Below, piece after piece: positions 10,101 through 18,100 of a stretch of 64,000 bases of DNA. The translations under genes were made by a program, and so were the position numbers. The notes below the pieces were generated by a model. It ran no database searches. It saw nothing but the letters and a program-made list of their open reading frames with translations, and was not told the origin of the DNA. Every line of letters begins with the position of its first letter. The first letter of the stretch is position 1. Origin of the DNA: Marinovum sp048263515 (GTDB lineage: Bacteria > Pseudomonadota > Alphaproteobacteria > Rhodobacterales > Rhodobacteraceae); assembly GCF_048263515.1 (NCBI RefSeq), contig NZ_JBLXEC010000021.1, positions 17,999 through 81,998 on the forward strand, in the 5' to 3' direction.

Positions 10101-10754
10101 GAGGACAGCGCGCTCGATGCGCCGGTGGCTGCGCAGGCGGGAGAGGTGATTTGCGTTCTCGCCGCGGTGCAGACCTCGACCTCCACGCCGGCGGGCTCTT
10201 CGGTCAGCTTCGATCTGACGGCCCTGGCCACGTTCACCGGCACCCCGGTGACGTCAGAGCTTGCCAATACCGACGACGTGACGATCGACGGCGCCAATGC
10301 GCTGGAGCTCGACAAGCAGGTCTGCAACCTCACCCAGGGGCCCTGCGACCTCTCTGTCGGTACCGGGTTCTCGACGCAGAACACCGGCGGGGCGGGGGAT
10401 GTACTGATCTACCGGATCGGCTTTCGGAACTCCGGCTCGGCGCCGATCTCGGCGATTTCGGTGGGCGACACCACGCCGGCCTACACCAGCCTCACGGCCA
10501 CGGCGCCCGGGGTCGTGACCTCGCCCGGCGCCTTTCCCTGCACCTTCGCCACGAGCCCGGCGCCGGGCGGCTATCAGGGCGGGTTGGAGTGGCGCTGCAG
10601 CGGGACGCTTTTGCCAGAGGAGACAGGGGCGGTGAGGCCCGTTCAGAGCTCGAGCCGGCGCAGCCGCAGGGCGTTGGCGATCACCGAGACTGACGACAGC
10701 GACATCGCCGCAGCGGCGATCATCGGCGAGAGCAGCACGCCGAAGACCGGGTAG
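7167..10754 (+). CDS. Large secreted repeat protein, apparently 3'-truncated against copA
   Basis: This 1195-residue protein starts with a signal peptide (hydrophobic core, then ATGAFA at about residue 28) behind an AGAGG box. Domains in order: a cysteine-containing N-terminal region to about residue 290; a DUF11-type beta-sandwich (about 300-435); three tandem units of about 115 residues sharing DADLD-x-DP, NxxTGE and LTETGxxTGVF (about 438-790); an SdrD-B-like segment with GRRVDLRAADGS and DGSYAF (about 795-900); then a further DUF11-like domain. It is probably a surface or extracellular structural protein of unknown role. The reading frame continues 112 bases into copA on the opposite strand, so its last roughly 37 residues (QSSSRRSRR and onward) are antisense copA. 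The original 3' end appears lost. Membrane anchor and sorting signals are absent. Confidence 0.72.
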   Translation: MPGLLRLFAAWSVALFLLGLSATGAFALTAGDVSFTFTTGNVASGNQKLIVDSNNCDVGEGPRAAYVGGIVTNTSLTTLSDLKAELTGLDTLAGFGFAGGQVPQQTIGSLAPGASVAVYWYITYPCTTDLTDAISFEFTDIGLGAVTSAANVTTISSISASAGGLVIVTTISAGNVIGSSVFFDVQYEFGNAAPDDEYFLQLAGNQSFDAACFRLKSVEILTSDVSAIPVGSIDQFYFQATGRQGGSGHVVDARYELVYMCAGASTTAQPYSAQTSGSTNLKYTGNFDSQPPVTFVPGVNPLTVEKTSSALILPPEGGLTTFTVTFTNSSTSETLLRRIEDTLPEGMVFGTTDFTSQVTESNSSAVPATGSTGTVIWESQPDVTWVVPANGTLSLRYNVALDAGDKVYSNSVVGVVGNETVGPATASVVVGTPTGATGTIVSDATVTAGDAITVSVEDADLDVDPLLADTITVQAVNDRTGEFETVILTETGPSTGVFTGTLPTLDQAAADLSDNGVMAAQGSDTVTFTYQDVLDGSGGAAAPTATTTITAPAPLTGVTGTITQDATIAAGAPLTITVTDADLDADPAVAETVVVTTLNEATGEVEAVTLTETGVNTGVFTASLTTLEGTGPGTDSDGTMVVTGGERLTTTYQDALTDTGATAAPTASTNVTTDASTITGSISASAAIAPGTGVEVTVSDADLDTDPALAETLTVTVENTRTGELETLTLTETGPATGVFSAKLPTLDATTTGPDDNGTLNVQAGDSLVSTYLDAADAGGAPATVTATTSVSAGGEIILQGRVILDNGAGGGTAHDGLYNGGEPRLGGRRVDLRAADGSLIASTDTLLDGSYAFTLDNSLAGTALTLSLVETLADERHVSSNPGPFSDADRQDGALTFTPEASTNYALLNFGMVQVPVLTADRQVAVQSGGRIDIGHRFIATSDMSVAFALANLVESTPGIAQVTLWRDLGCDFTLSPEDSALDAPVAAQAGEVICVLAAVQTSTSTPAGSSVSFDLTALATFTGTPVTSELANTDDVTIDGANALELDKQVCNLTQGPCDLSVGTGFSTQNTGGAGDVLIYRIGFRNSGSAPISAISVGDTTPAYTSLTATAPGVVTSPGAFPCTFATSPAPGGYQGGLEWRCSGTLLPEETGAVRPVQSSSRRSRRALAITETDDSDIAAAAIIGESSTPKTG

Positions 10755-13015
10755 AGCACGCCCGCCGCCACCGGCACGCCGGCGGCATTGTAGACGAAGG
10801 CGAAGAACAGGTTCTGCTTGATGTTGCGCAGTGTTGCCTTGGCCAGCTTGCGGGCGCGGACGATGCCGGTGAGGTCGCCACCCAGAAGCGTCAGCCCGGC
10901 GCTTTCCACCGCCACATCGGCGCCGGTGCCCATGGCGATGCCCACATCCGCCGCCGCCAGCGCCGGTGCGTCGTTGACCCCGTCGCCGGCCATGGCGATG
11001 GAATGGCCCTGCGCGCGCAGCTCGTCAATCAGCGCCTTCTTGTCGGCCGGCAGCACCCCGGCGCGGACCTCGTCAATGCCGAGCCGCTTGGCCACCGCTT
11101 CCGCCGTCCGCTGGTTGTCTCCGGTGGCCATGATCACCCGCAGACCCTGGTCATGCAGCGCGCGGATCGCGGCGGCGGTGGTGGCCTTGATCGGGTCGGC
11201 CACGGCGACCAGCCCGGCCAGCGCGCCATCGACCGCGATGAACATGGCCGTCTTGCCGTCGCCGCGCAGGGCGTCGGCCTTGGCCTCTGCCGCAGTGGTC
11301 TCGACCCCGACCTCGGCCATCATCGCCGCATTGCCGAGCGCGACGTGGCGGCCGTTGACCCGGCCCTGAACGCCCTTGCCGGTGACCGCTTCGAAGTCCT
11401 GTGCCTTGTCCAACGTCACCCCGCGCGCCGTGGCGCCCGCGACGATGGCCTCGGCCAGCGGGTGTTCCGAGCCACTTTCGAGGGCAGCGGCCAAGGCCAG
11501 AACTTCGTCTTCTGAGCCGCTGAAGGCCACCACGTCGGTCAGCTTCGGCTTGCCTTCGGTCAGCGTGCCGGTCTTGTCGACCACCAGCGTATCGACGCGG
11601 GCCATGCGTTCCAGCGCCTCGGCGTCCTTGATCAAGACGCCCGCCTGCGCGCCGCGCCCCGCCGCCGTGGTGATCGAGATCGGCGTAGCGAGGCCAAGCG
11701 CACAGGGACAGGCGATGATCAGCACCGAGACAGCCGAGGCCACGGCAAAGACCAGCGCCGGATCAGGCGCGAGGAAGAGCCACGACAGGAAGGCCGCGAT
11801 CGCGATGAGCACCACGGTTGGCACGAAGATCGACGACACCTTGTCGGCCAGGCCTTGAATGGGCGCCCGAGACCGCCGCGCCCCCGCCACCATGTCGACG
11901 ATCTGCGACAGCACGGTGTCGGCGCCGACCTGAGTTGCGCGGATTGCCAGCGTGCCGTTCTTGTTCAGCGTACCGCCGGTCACCCGGTCGCCTTCGGTCT
12001 TTTCGACCGGAACCGGTTCGCCCGTCAGCATCGACTCGTCCACCGAGGAACGGCCCTCGACCACCTCGCCATCCACCGGCACCGCGTCGCCCGGACGGAC
12101 GCGCAGCAAGTCGCCGGTGACGATGTTCTCCAGCGGTGCGTCATATTCCGTGCCATCCGGCAGAATGCGCCGCGCGGTCTTGGGCGCGAGGTCCATCAGC
12201 GCGCGGATCGCATCCCCCGTCCGTTCACGGGCGCGCAATTCCAGCACCTGGCCCAGGAAGATCAGGGTCACGATCACCACCGCCGCCTCGTAATAGGTGC
12301 CGACGGTGCCATGCGCCATGCGGTAGGCTTCGGGGAAGACGCCGGGCAGGAAGGTCGCGACCAGCGAATAGAGATAGGCCGCGCCGACACCGAGTGAGAT
12401 CAGCGTCCACATGTTGGGCGAGCGGTTGACGACGCTCTCCCAGCCGCGCTTGAAGAAGGGCTGCGCCGCCCAGAGCACGATCGGCGTGGCCAACAGGAAC
12501 TCGAGGTAGATGGCGGTCTGATGCCCGACCCAGTCGCGCACCGGCAAGGCCACCATCTCGCCCATGGTGAGGATCACCAACGGCACGGCGGCCACGGCGC
12601 TGACCCAGAGACGGCGGGTGAAATCGGCCAGCTCTTCGCTGGGTTCATCCGTCGGTACCATCGGCTCCAGCGCCATGCCGCAGATCGGGCAGGCGCCGGG
12701 TTCGTCACGCACGATCTCGGGGTGCATCGGGCAGGTCCATTCGGTGCCCGCCGCGGTGCGCTGGCCGGCCTTGTCAGAGGCGCCAGAGACGTAGAAATGC
12801 GGATCGGCCCTGAACTTTTCCTGACAGTTGTCGGAGCAGAAGTAGAAGGTCTCGCCGCCATGCTCCTCGATCCGCGTGGCGTCGGAGATCCGGACGGACA
12901 TGCCGCAGACCGGATCGGTCGCCATGCCGGGCATGTTGGTGGCACCATTGGCGGGGCCATGGGCATGGGCCGCATGGGCGTGATGGTGTTGGTGATGATG
13001 TGTATGGTCGGACAT
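10643..13015 (-). CDS. copA: Copper-exporting P1B-type ATPase with YHS and heavy-metal-binding domains
   Basis: This 790-residue inner-membrane pump exports Cu(I) using ATP. The N-terminus is histidine-rich, followed by a YHS domain (DPVCGMSV to FYFCSDNCQEKF, about residues 34-70) and a CPMHPE/CPICGM heavy-metal-binding motif at about 90-110, in place of the classical CxxC HMA domain. The metal-site motif CPCALGLATP, the phosphorylation motif DKTGTLTEGKP, the SEHPL nucleotide loop and GDGVNDAPAL are all intact. The ATG at 13015 has a strong AGGAGG box; the frame extends to 13519 but that part overlaps cueR and is not protein-like. It is transcribed divergently from cueR, through a MerR-type promoter. 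Its 3' end overlaps the frame of the preceding secreted protein gene. Confidence 0.93.
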   Translation of the reverse strand: MSDHTHHHQHHHAHAAHAHGPANGATNMPGMATDPVCGMSVRISDATRIEEHGGETFYFCSDNCQEKFRADPHFYVSGASDKAGQRTAAGTEWTCPMHPEIVRDEPGACPICGMALEPMVPTDEPSEELADFTRRLWVSAVAAVPLVILTMGEMVALPVRDWVGHQTAIYLEFLLATPIVLWAAQPFFKRGWESVVNRSPNMWTLISLGVGAAYLYSLVATFLPGVFPEAYRMAHGTVGTYYEAAVVIVTLIFLGQVLELRARERTGDAIRALMDLAPKTARRILPDGTEYDAPLENIVTGDLLRVRPGDAVPVDGEVVEGRSSVDESMLTGEPVPVEKTEGDRVTGGTLNKNGTLAIRATQVGADTVLSQIVDMVAGARRSRAPIQGLADKVSSIFVPTVVLIAIAAFLSWLFLAPDPALVFAVASAVSVLIIACPCALGLATPISITTAAGRGAQAGVLIKDAEALERMARVDTLVVDKTGTLTEGKPKLTDVVAFSGSEDEVLALAAALESGSEHPLAEAIVAGATARGVTLDKAQDFEAVTGKGVQGRVNGRHVALGNAAMMAEVGVETTAAEAKADALRGDGKTAMFIAVDGALAGLVAVADPIKATTAAAIRALHDQGLRVIMATGDNQRTAEAVAKRLGIDEVRAGVLPADKKALIDELRAQGHSIAMAGDGVNDAPALAAADVGIAMGTGADVAVESAGLTLLGGDLTGIVRARKLAKATLRNIKQNLFFAFVYNAAGVPVAAGVLYPVFGVLLSPMIAAAAMSLSSVSVIANALRLRRLEL

Positions 13016-13043
13016 TGCAGCCTCCTGCGCAAAAGTCCTCTTC

Positions 13044-13074
13044 AATCTGGACCTTCCCAGCGTGGGAGGGTCAA
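13044..13074 (-). promoter_or_regulatory. CueR-type operator and copA promoter
   Basis: On the minus strand a TTGACC -35 element (13069-13074) and a CAGATT -10 element (13044-13049) are separated by exactly 19 bases. The spacer holds an almost perfect dyad, GACCCTCCCA, CGC, TGGGAAGGTC (13050-13072), which closely matches the ACCTTCC/GGAAGG operators used by CueR. The overlong 19-base spacer is the hallmark of promoters activated by MerR-family proteins through DNA distortion. The nearby cueR gene is the obvious regulator. Confidence 0.85.
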
Positions 13075-13198
13075 GGGGGTTGTTCGGTGCCTTTTCGCGA
13101 CGGCCTTCAACATCTCGTGCGGGCCTCACGAGACGCTTGACCAGCGCCTTGCGCAGGCGCGTAGTGATCTCATGCGGGGCGCTTTCGAGGAGGCGGTC

Positions 13199-13645
13199 AT
13201 GAACATCGGCGAGGCAGCAAAACGAACAGGCATCTCGATCAAGATGCTGCGCTATTACGAAGAGATCGGCCTGCTGCGGCCCGCATTGCGCACCTCGTCG
13301 GGCTACCGCGTCTATCAGGAGCACGACGTCGCGACCCTGCGCTTTGTCCGCCGCGCGCGTGATCTGGGCTTTCAGGTCCGGGAGATTGCGACGCTGCTGG
13401 GGCTCTGGCACGATCAGGCGCGGTCCAGCGCCGAGGTCAAGGCGGTGGCGCTGGCCCATGTGGCCGAGCTGGAAGAGCGCCGCCGGACCCTTGACGAGAT
13501 GATCGAGACGCTGCGCCACCTGGCCGAGACCTGCAACGGCGACACCCGGCCTGACTGCCCCATCCTCGGGGCGCTGGAAACCGGCGCGGGGACAGCGCCG
13601 GTGCCGCAGTCCCCGCCCCGGCCGGGATTTGCCGCCGCGCTCTGA
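13199..13645 (+). CDS. cueR: MerR-family copper-responsive regulator CueR
   Basis: This 148-residue protein is a Cu(I)-sensing transcriptional activator. Residues 1-70 form the MerR winged-helix domain (MNIGEAAKRTGIS, KMLRYYEEIGLL), followed by the dimerisation helix. The metal-binding loop carries cysteines at residues 112 and 120 (TCNGDTRPDC), the same numbering and spacing as the copper ligands of E. coli CueR, which rules out mercury-type MerR with three cysteines. The ATG at 13199 follows a GGAGG box; upstream extension would enter the promoter region. It is divergent from copA and should activate that gene from the operator at 13050-13072. The C-terminal tail beyond residue 125 is proline-rich and variable. 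Confidence 0.92.
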   Translation: MNIGEAAKRTGISIKMLRYYEEIGLLRPALRTSSGYRVYQEHDVATLRFVRRARDLGFQVREIATLLGLWHDQARSSAEVKAVALAHVAELEERRRTLDEMIETLRHLAETCNGDTRPDCPILGALETGAGTAPVPQSPPRPGFAAAL

Positions 13646-13664
13646 CGGCGGGTCCCTCGCGCGG

Positions 13665-14051
13665 TCAGACCTTGTCGACCACCTCGGCCAGCATGTCGCG
13701 CACCTGGCCCGCTACATCCTGCAAATTGCCGTTATCGATCGCCGCCATCGAGGCCTGCGGATCGATCGCCGAGACCTCGATCCCGCCATCGACCTCGCGC
13801 AGGATCACGTTGCAGGGCAGCATCGCGCCGACCCGCGGCTCCATCTCCAGCGCCTCCCAGGCCATGCCGGGATTGCAGGCGCCGAGGATCCTGTAGCCGC
13901 CCATCTCCTTGTCGAGTTTCTTCTTCATCGTCGCCTTGACGTCGATCTCGGTCAGCACGCCGAACCCGGCATCGGACAGTGCCTTGCGGGTGCGGGCATC
14001 GACCTCGTCGAGGCTGGCGTTCTCGATCATGCGGTTGATCGTGTAGCTCAT
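13665..14051 (-). CDS. DUF302 family protein
   Basis: This 128-residue protein consists of a single DUF302 domain (about residues 1-125), recognised by the C-N-P-x-x-A segment GACNPGMAWEALEMEP and LLPCNVILRE-like MLPCNVILREVDGG. The family has no established biochemical role but is often near copper or other stress genes in Rhodobacteraceae. Two conserved cysteines (in GACNP and LPCNV) could be functional. It is 13 bases downstream of a 34-codon membrane peptide gene and converges on cueR with a 19-base gap. Being on the same strand as copA, it may be part of the same copper-response unit. No signal peptide is visible. Confidence 0.85.
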   Translation of the reverse strand: MSYTINRMIENASLDEVDARTRKALSDAGFGVLTEIDVKATMKKKLDKEMGGYRILGACNPGMAWEALEMEPRVGAMLPCNVILREVDGGIEVSAIDPQASMAAIDNGNLQDVAGQVRDMLAEVVDKV

Positions 14052-14064
14052 GTCAGGCGTCCTT

Positions 14065-14169
14065 TCAGTTTCGCAAGTATTTCAGCAGGGCCACAATCGC
14101 GAGGACCACGAGGACCAAAATCAGGATCATCCAGACCCCGCCCAATCCCATGCCAAATCCATCCATCAT
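14065..14169 (-). CDS. Small 34-residue membrane peptide in the copper cluster
   Basis: A short reading frame starts MMDGFGMGLGG and continues with a single strongly hydrophobic helix (WMILILVLVVLAIVALL) ending in a basic KYLRN tail, so it should be a single-span inner-membrane peptide. A GGAG box lies 10 bases before the ATG, and the stop is 13 bases upstream of the DUF302 gene, suggesting co-transcription. Met- and Gly-rich short membrane peptides of this kind, sometimes with a SHOCT-like tail, are common near copper pumps; the methionines could bind Cu(I), but this is inference. It is easily missed because of its size. Confidence 0.65.
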   Translation of the reverse strand: MMDGFGMGLGGVWMILILVLVVLAIVALLKYLRN

Positions 14170-14360
14170 GTCCTGGTCTCCTTTCAGCCCAACGGGGCGG
14201 ACCCGGTTTCGTTCCGCGCCCTGCCACAGGGATAGCCGGGTTTCGGCCGGCCGGTCATGATCGAGATCAATCGGCTGCCATGCGGCGCATCGCTTTCCTC
14301 GGTCCACCCGGGCCGGTATGACGGGGGCAGGGGCGCAATGCCCGATACAGGAGACCTGAC

Positions 14361-14750
14361 ATGAGCCGTTTCGACGAAGACCTGTTTCTCAAGGGGCTGG
14401 AGCAACGCAAGGCGACGCTGGGCGCGGCCTATGTCGAGAAGAACCTCGGCGCGGCCGACGAGTTCACCCGGCCGTTTCAGGAGGCGATGACCGCCTGGTG
14501 CTGGGGCTTCGGCTGGGGCGACGACGTGATCGACCCCAAGACCCGCTCGATGATGAACCTGTCGATGATCGGCGCGCTGGGCAAGATGTCCGAATGGGAA
14601 ATCCACTGCCGCGGCGCGCTCAACAACGGCGTCAGCCCCGAGGAGATCCGCGCCATCATCCATGTGGTGGGCATCTACTGCGGCGTGCCGCAGGCGCTGG
14701 AATGCTTCCGGGTGGCGCGCCGGGTGCTGGAAGAGAATGACCTGCTCTGA
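14361..14750 (+). CDS. Carboxymuconolactone decarboxylase family protein
   Basis: This 129-residue protein belongs to the carboxymuconolactone decarboxylase/AhpD fold. The core motif runs WEIHCRGALNNGVSPEEIRAIIHVVGIYCGVPQAL (given here in pieces: residues about 77-112), which resembles PcaC-type 4-carboxymuconolactone decarboxylase more than the AhpD CxxC peroxidase type. It starts behind an AGGAG box. No other protocatechuate-pathway genes lie nearby, so assignment to beta-ketoadipate degradation is uncertain; many such stand-alone members have unknown substrates. It is transcribed away from the copper cluster. Confidence 0.85.
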   Translation: MSRFDEDLFLKGLEQRKATLGAAYVEKNLGAADEFTRPFQEAMTAWCWGFGWGDDVIDPKTRSMMNLSMIGALGKMSEWEIHCRGALNNGVSPEEIRAIIHVVGIYCGVPQALECFRVARRVLEENDLL

Positions 14751-15166
14751 GGTGGTGCCCTCGGGTGGGACATGCGCTGCACTGAAAACAGTAGCCCGGC
14801 CTGATGTCAGACCTCGCGCGGGGCCGGGTTTCGCGGCGCGCAGGACGCGCGACCTGTGTCCAGCGCGTCACAAAGCGCTTTGAAATTGCGGTGAGATAAC
14901 GCTGGCGCCTGACGCGCCGACGTTTCACGTCAGGCCGGTCGAAATGGCGGAAATGCTCGAAATTGCTTGCGAATTTCATTTCGCGCACCGCGAGCTGCAT
15001 ATTCATCCACAGCAACTCTGACGCGGAAGTCCTTGGATTCCTGCGGGGATTCTAAAAGGTCTATCTAAAAAAGTCTTTTTAGGGGCAGGGCGATGGGGTA
15101 GCACTTGCTGCAATGAAATGACGTGACCCGAAAAATGAGGTCGCGCGCAGTAGAGCGGTGTTATAA
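14751..15166. other. Intergenic region upstream of the BapA-like adhesin
   Basis: This 416-bp gap holds no credible gene. It contains a LacI-like palindrome at 14871-14882 and, at 15065-15082, a dyad CTAAAAA, AGTC, TTTTTAG preceded by a related TCTAAAAGG copy about 15 bases upstream. The AT-rich stretch from 15050 to 15085 stands out in otherwise GC-rich DNA and is a likely promoter/regulatory zone for the adhesin. No clear -35/-10 pair could be assigned. Confidence 0.5.
14871..14882. promoter_or_regulatory. LacI-like palindrome upstream of the adhesin
   Basis: CAAAGCGCTTTG is a perfect 12-bp palindrome and is identical to the core of the site overlapping the amylosucrase promoter at 45101-45114. 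The central CG step with AAAGCGCTTT is typical of LacI/GalR-family operators. It lies about 285 bases upstream of the adhesin start, so any role in adhesin expression is speculative. Confidence 0.35.
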
Positions 15167-18100
15167 ATGAATTCGATAGATTATGTCGTCCGCACGCGTG
15201 CGGGCGCAATCCAGCGTGATGTTGTCGACGGACAGGCAGAGCAATCCATCCTCCAGGCAGGCGCGGGCGACGAGATTTCGCTCAACCTCGCCCAGACAGA
15301 CATGCGCGGTTACACGCGGGTTGACGAGAACCTCTACATCGAGCTTGCCGACGGGCGCATCATCATCCTCGAAGGCTATTTCTCGCCCACGGCGGCGGAG
15401 GAGCCCAGGCTCTTTGTCAGTACCGACGGCGTGCTGCACGAGGTGTTCTTTGCCGAGGGCGACAACGGTGTGCTCTTTGCCGAATACGGCCGCAGCGCGG
15501 AGTGGGGCAAATGGACCCCTGACGACGCGCTGATCCACTACGAGCGGCCAGAGGTCGCCTCGGTCGAGACCTATGCCGACGACAACGACGTCTCGATGCT
15601 GGGTGCCGGGCTTCTGGGCGGCTCGTCGCTGTTCGGCCTCGCTGGTGCCGCCGGCGCGGCAGTTCTGGGCGCATCGCTGATCGGCGGTGACGGAGAGGGC
15701 GACGGGTCTGGCGGCGGTGATACCGTGGCGGGCGAGGATACCACTGGCGGCGAGGACACCACTGGCGGCGAAGAGACCACTGGCGGCGAGGACACCACCG
15801 GCGGCGAGGACACCGCCGGCGGCGAGGATACCACCGGCGGTGAGGACACGACCGGCGGCGAGGACACCACCCGCGGCGAGGACACGACCGGCGGCGAAGA
15901 CACCATCGGCGGCGAGGACACGACCGGCGGCGAAGACACCACCGGCGGCGAAGACACCACTGGCGGCGAAGACACCACCGGCGGCGAGGACACCACCGGC
16001 GGCGAGGACACGACCGGCGGCGAGGACACCACCGCTGGCGAAGACACAACCGCCGGCGAGGACACCACCGCTGGCGAAGACACCACCGATCCGGTCTGGA
16101 TCGACCCGACCGTCGATGGCACTCCCGTCGTGGTCGCCGGCGATGGCGCGGCGGAAAGCGTCACCATCAGCGGCACCGGCATGCCGGGCTGTGATGTCAC
16201 CGTCGGCATCGGCGGCACCGAGGTGACCACCGAGATCAACGAAGATGGCACCTGGTCGACAACCTTCGAGAATGCGACCTTTCCCGATGACGGCACCTAC
16301 ACCGCCGATGTCTCGGTCACCGACGGCGTCACCACCGGCACGCTGACCGGCCCCGAGGTCATCATCGACCTCACCGGCCCGGCCATCGACGTCACCGACG
16401 GCACCGCCGAGACCGGCGATCTGGTCAACCTGGCGAGCCATGCCAATGGCGTGACGGTCACCGGCACCGGCGAGGCTGGGGCGGCGCTCACCGTCGCCAT
16501 CGGCACGGTCAGCCATGGCACCACCGTCGCGGCGGATGGCAGCTGGAGCGTCGATTTCACCTCTGACGAGATCGCCACCGGCGAATATTCCGCCGATGTC
16601 ACCATCACCTCGACCGACAGCTACGGCAACAGCTCGAGCCTGACGCAGACGCTCGACGTCGATACCGTGCCCAATGCGATCACCATCAACACCGCCGCCG
16701 TCGGCGGCGATGGCGTGGTCAATGGCGACGAGGCGGCCGGCGACGTGGTGATCAGCGGCACCGCCACACCGGGCGCTGCGCTCGAAGTCACCGTGGCGGG
16801 CGTGATCCAGGCCGTGACCGCGGACAGCGCCGGCGACTGGAGCTTCACCCTGCCGGCCGGTAGCTTTGCCGAGGGCGTCTACGAGGCGCCGATCGCCGCG
16901 GTTTCGACCGATGCGGCGGGCAATGGCAGCAGCACAACGGGCACGATCTCGGTCGATACCGAGAACGCGGTTTCGGTCAATGATGCCACCGTGGCCACCG
17001 ATGGCGTGATCAATGCCGTCGAACATGCCGGCGGCGTCGAGGTCACCGGCACCGCCGAAGCCGGCTCGAGCGTCGATGTCGAGGTTGACGGCACTACCCA
17101 CAGCACCACCGCCGCGACCGACGGCACCTGGACGGTGATCTTCGACCCCTCCGAAGTGCCGACAGGCGAGGTCACCGTGCCGGTGCATGTGGAGGCCACC
17201 GATGCCAACGGCAACAGCGCCACTGCCGACGGTACCCTGCAGGTCGACACTGTCACCAGCGTGACCGTCGATGATGCGGCGATTGGCGGCGATGGCGTGG
17301 TCAACGCTACCGAACATGCCGCCGGCGTCGAGTTGACCGGCACCGCCGAGCCCGGCGCCAGCGTCGATGTGCTGGTCAACGGCGTGACCGAAAGCGCGGT
17401 CACCGATGCCGCCGGCAGCTGGTCGGTGGTCTTCGACCCGGCGGATGTGCCCACAGGCGAGGTCACCGTGCCGGTGAGCGTCACCGCCACCGATGCCGCC
17501 GGCAACAGCGCCACCACCACCGGAAGCTTTGCGGTCGATACCGTCAACGGCGTGACCATCGATCCCGGCGTCGAAGGCGACGGCGTGATCAATGCCGCCG
17601 AACAGGCGGACGGGGTCACCCTGACCGGCACCGCCGAACCCGGCGCCTCGGTCGCCGTCGAACTGGCCGGCGTCAGCCAGACCGTCACCGCCGACGCCAC
17701 CGGCGCTTGGTCGGCCGATTTCGCCGCTGCCGATGTGCCGACGGGGGAACAGACGGTCACGGTCTCCGCCACTTCAACCGACGGTGCGGGCAACATCGCC
17801 ACGGCCAGTGACACGCTGGTGATCGACACCCAGACCGGCGTCACCCTGAACGACGATACCGTCGAGACCGACGGCGTGATCAACGCCACCGAGCGCGCCG
17901 ATGGCGTGACCCTGACCGGCACTGCAGAGCCGGGCGCCACGGTCGATGTCGCCATGGCCAGCGTCAGCCATACCGCGACGGTGGATGCGGCGGGCAACTG
18001 GGCGGTGGACTTCACCGCGGCCGAAGTGCCCGAGGGCGAACAGAGCCTGCCGATCACCGTCACCGCCACCGATGCCGCCGGCAATACCGCCAGCACCACC

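Noticed and set aside
13016..13519. 168-residue N-terminal extension of copA
   Set aside because: It would cover the cueR gene and its promoter on the opposite strand and lacks a ribosome site; the ATG at 13015 has AGGAGG.
15728..16087. CRISPR-like array
   Set aside because: Units of 18 bp are contiguous with no unique spacers and lie inside a coding frame as GGEDTT repeats.
15161..17317. Long open frame antisense to the adhesin, up to 718 codons, and another at 16879-18918
   Set aside because: These are mirror images of the GC-rich repeats in the adhesin; no ribosome site, and the composition is histidine/arginine-rich as expected from antisense GC3-rich DNA.
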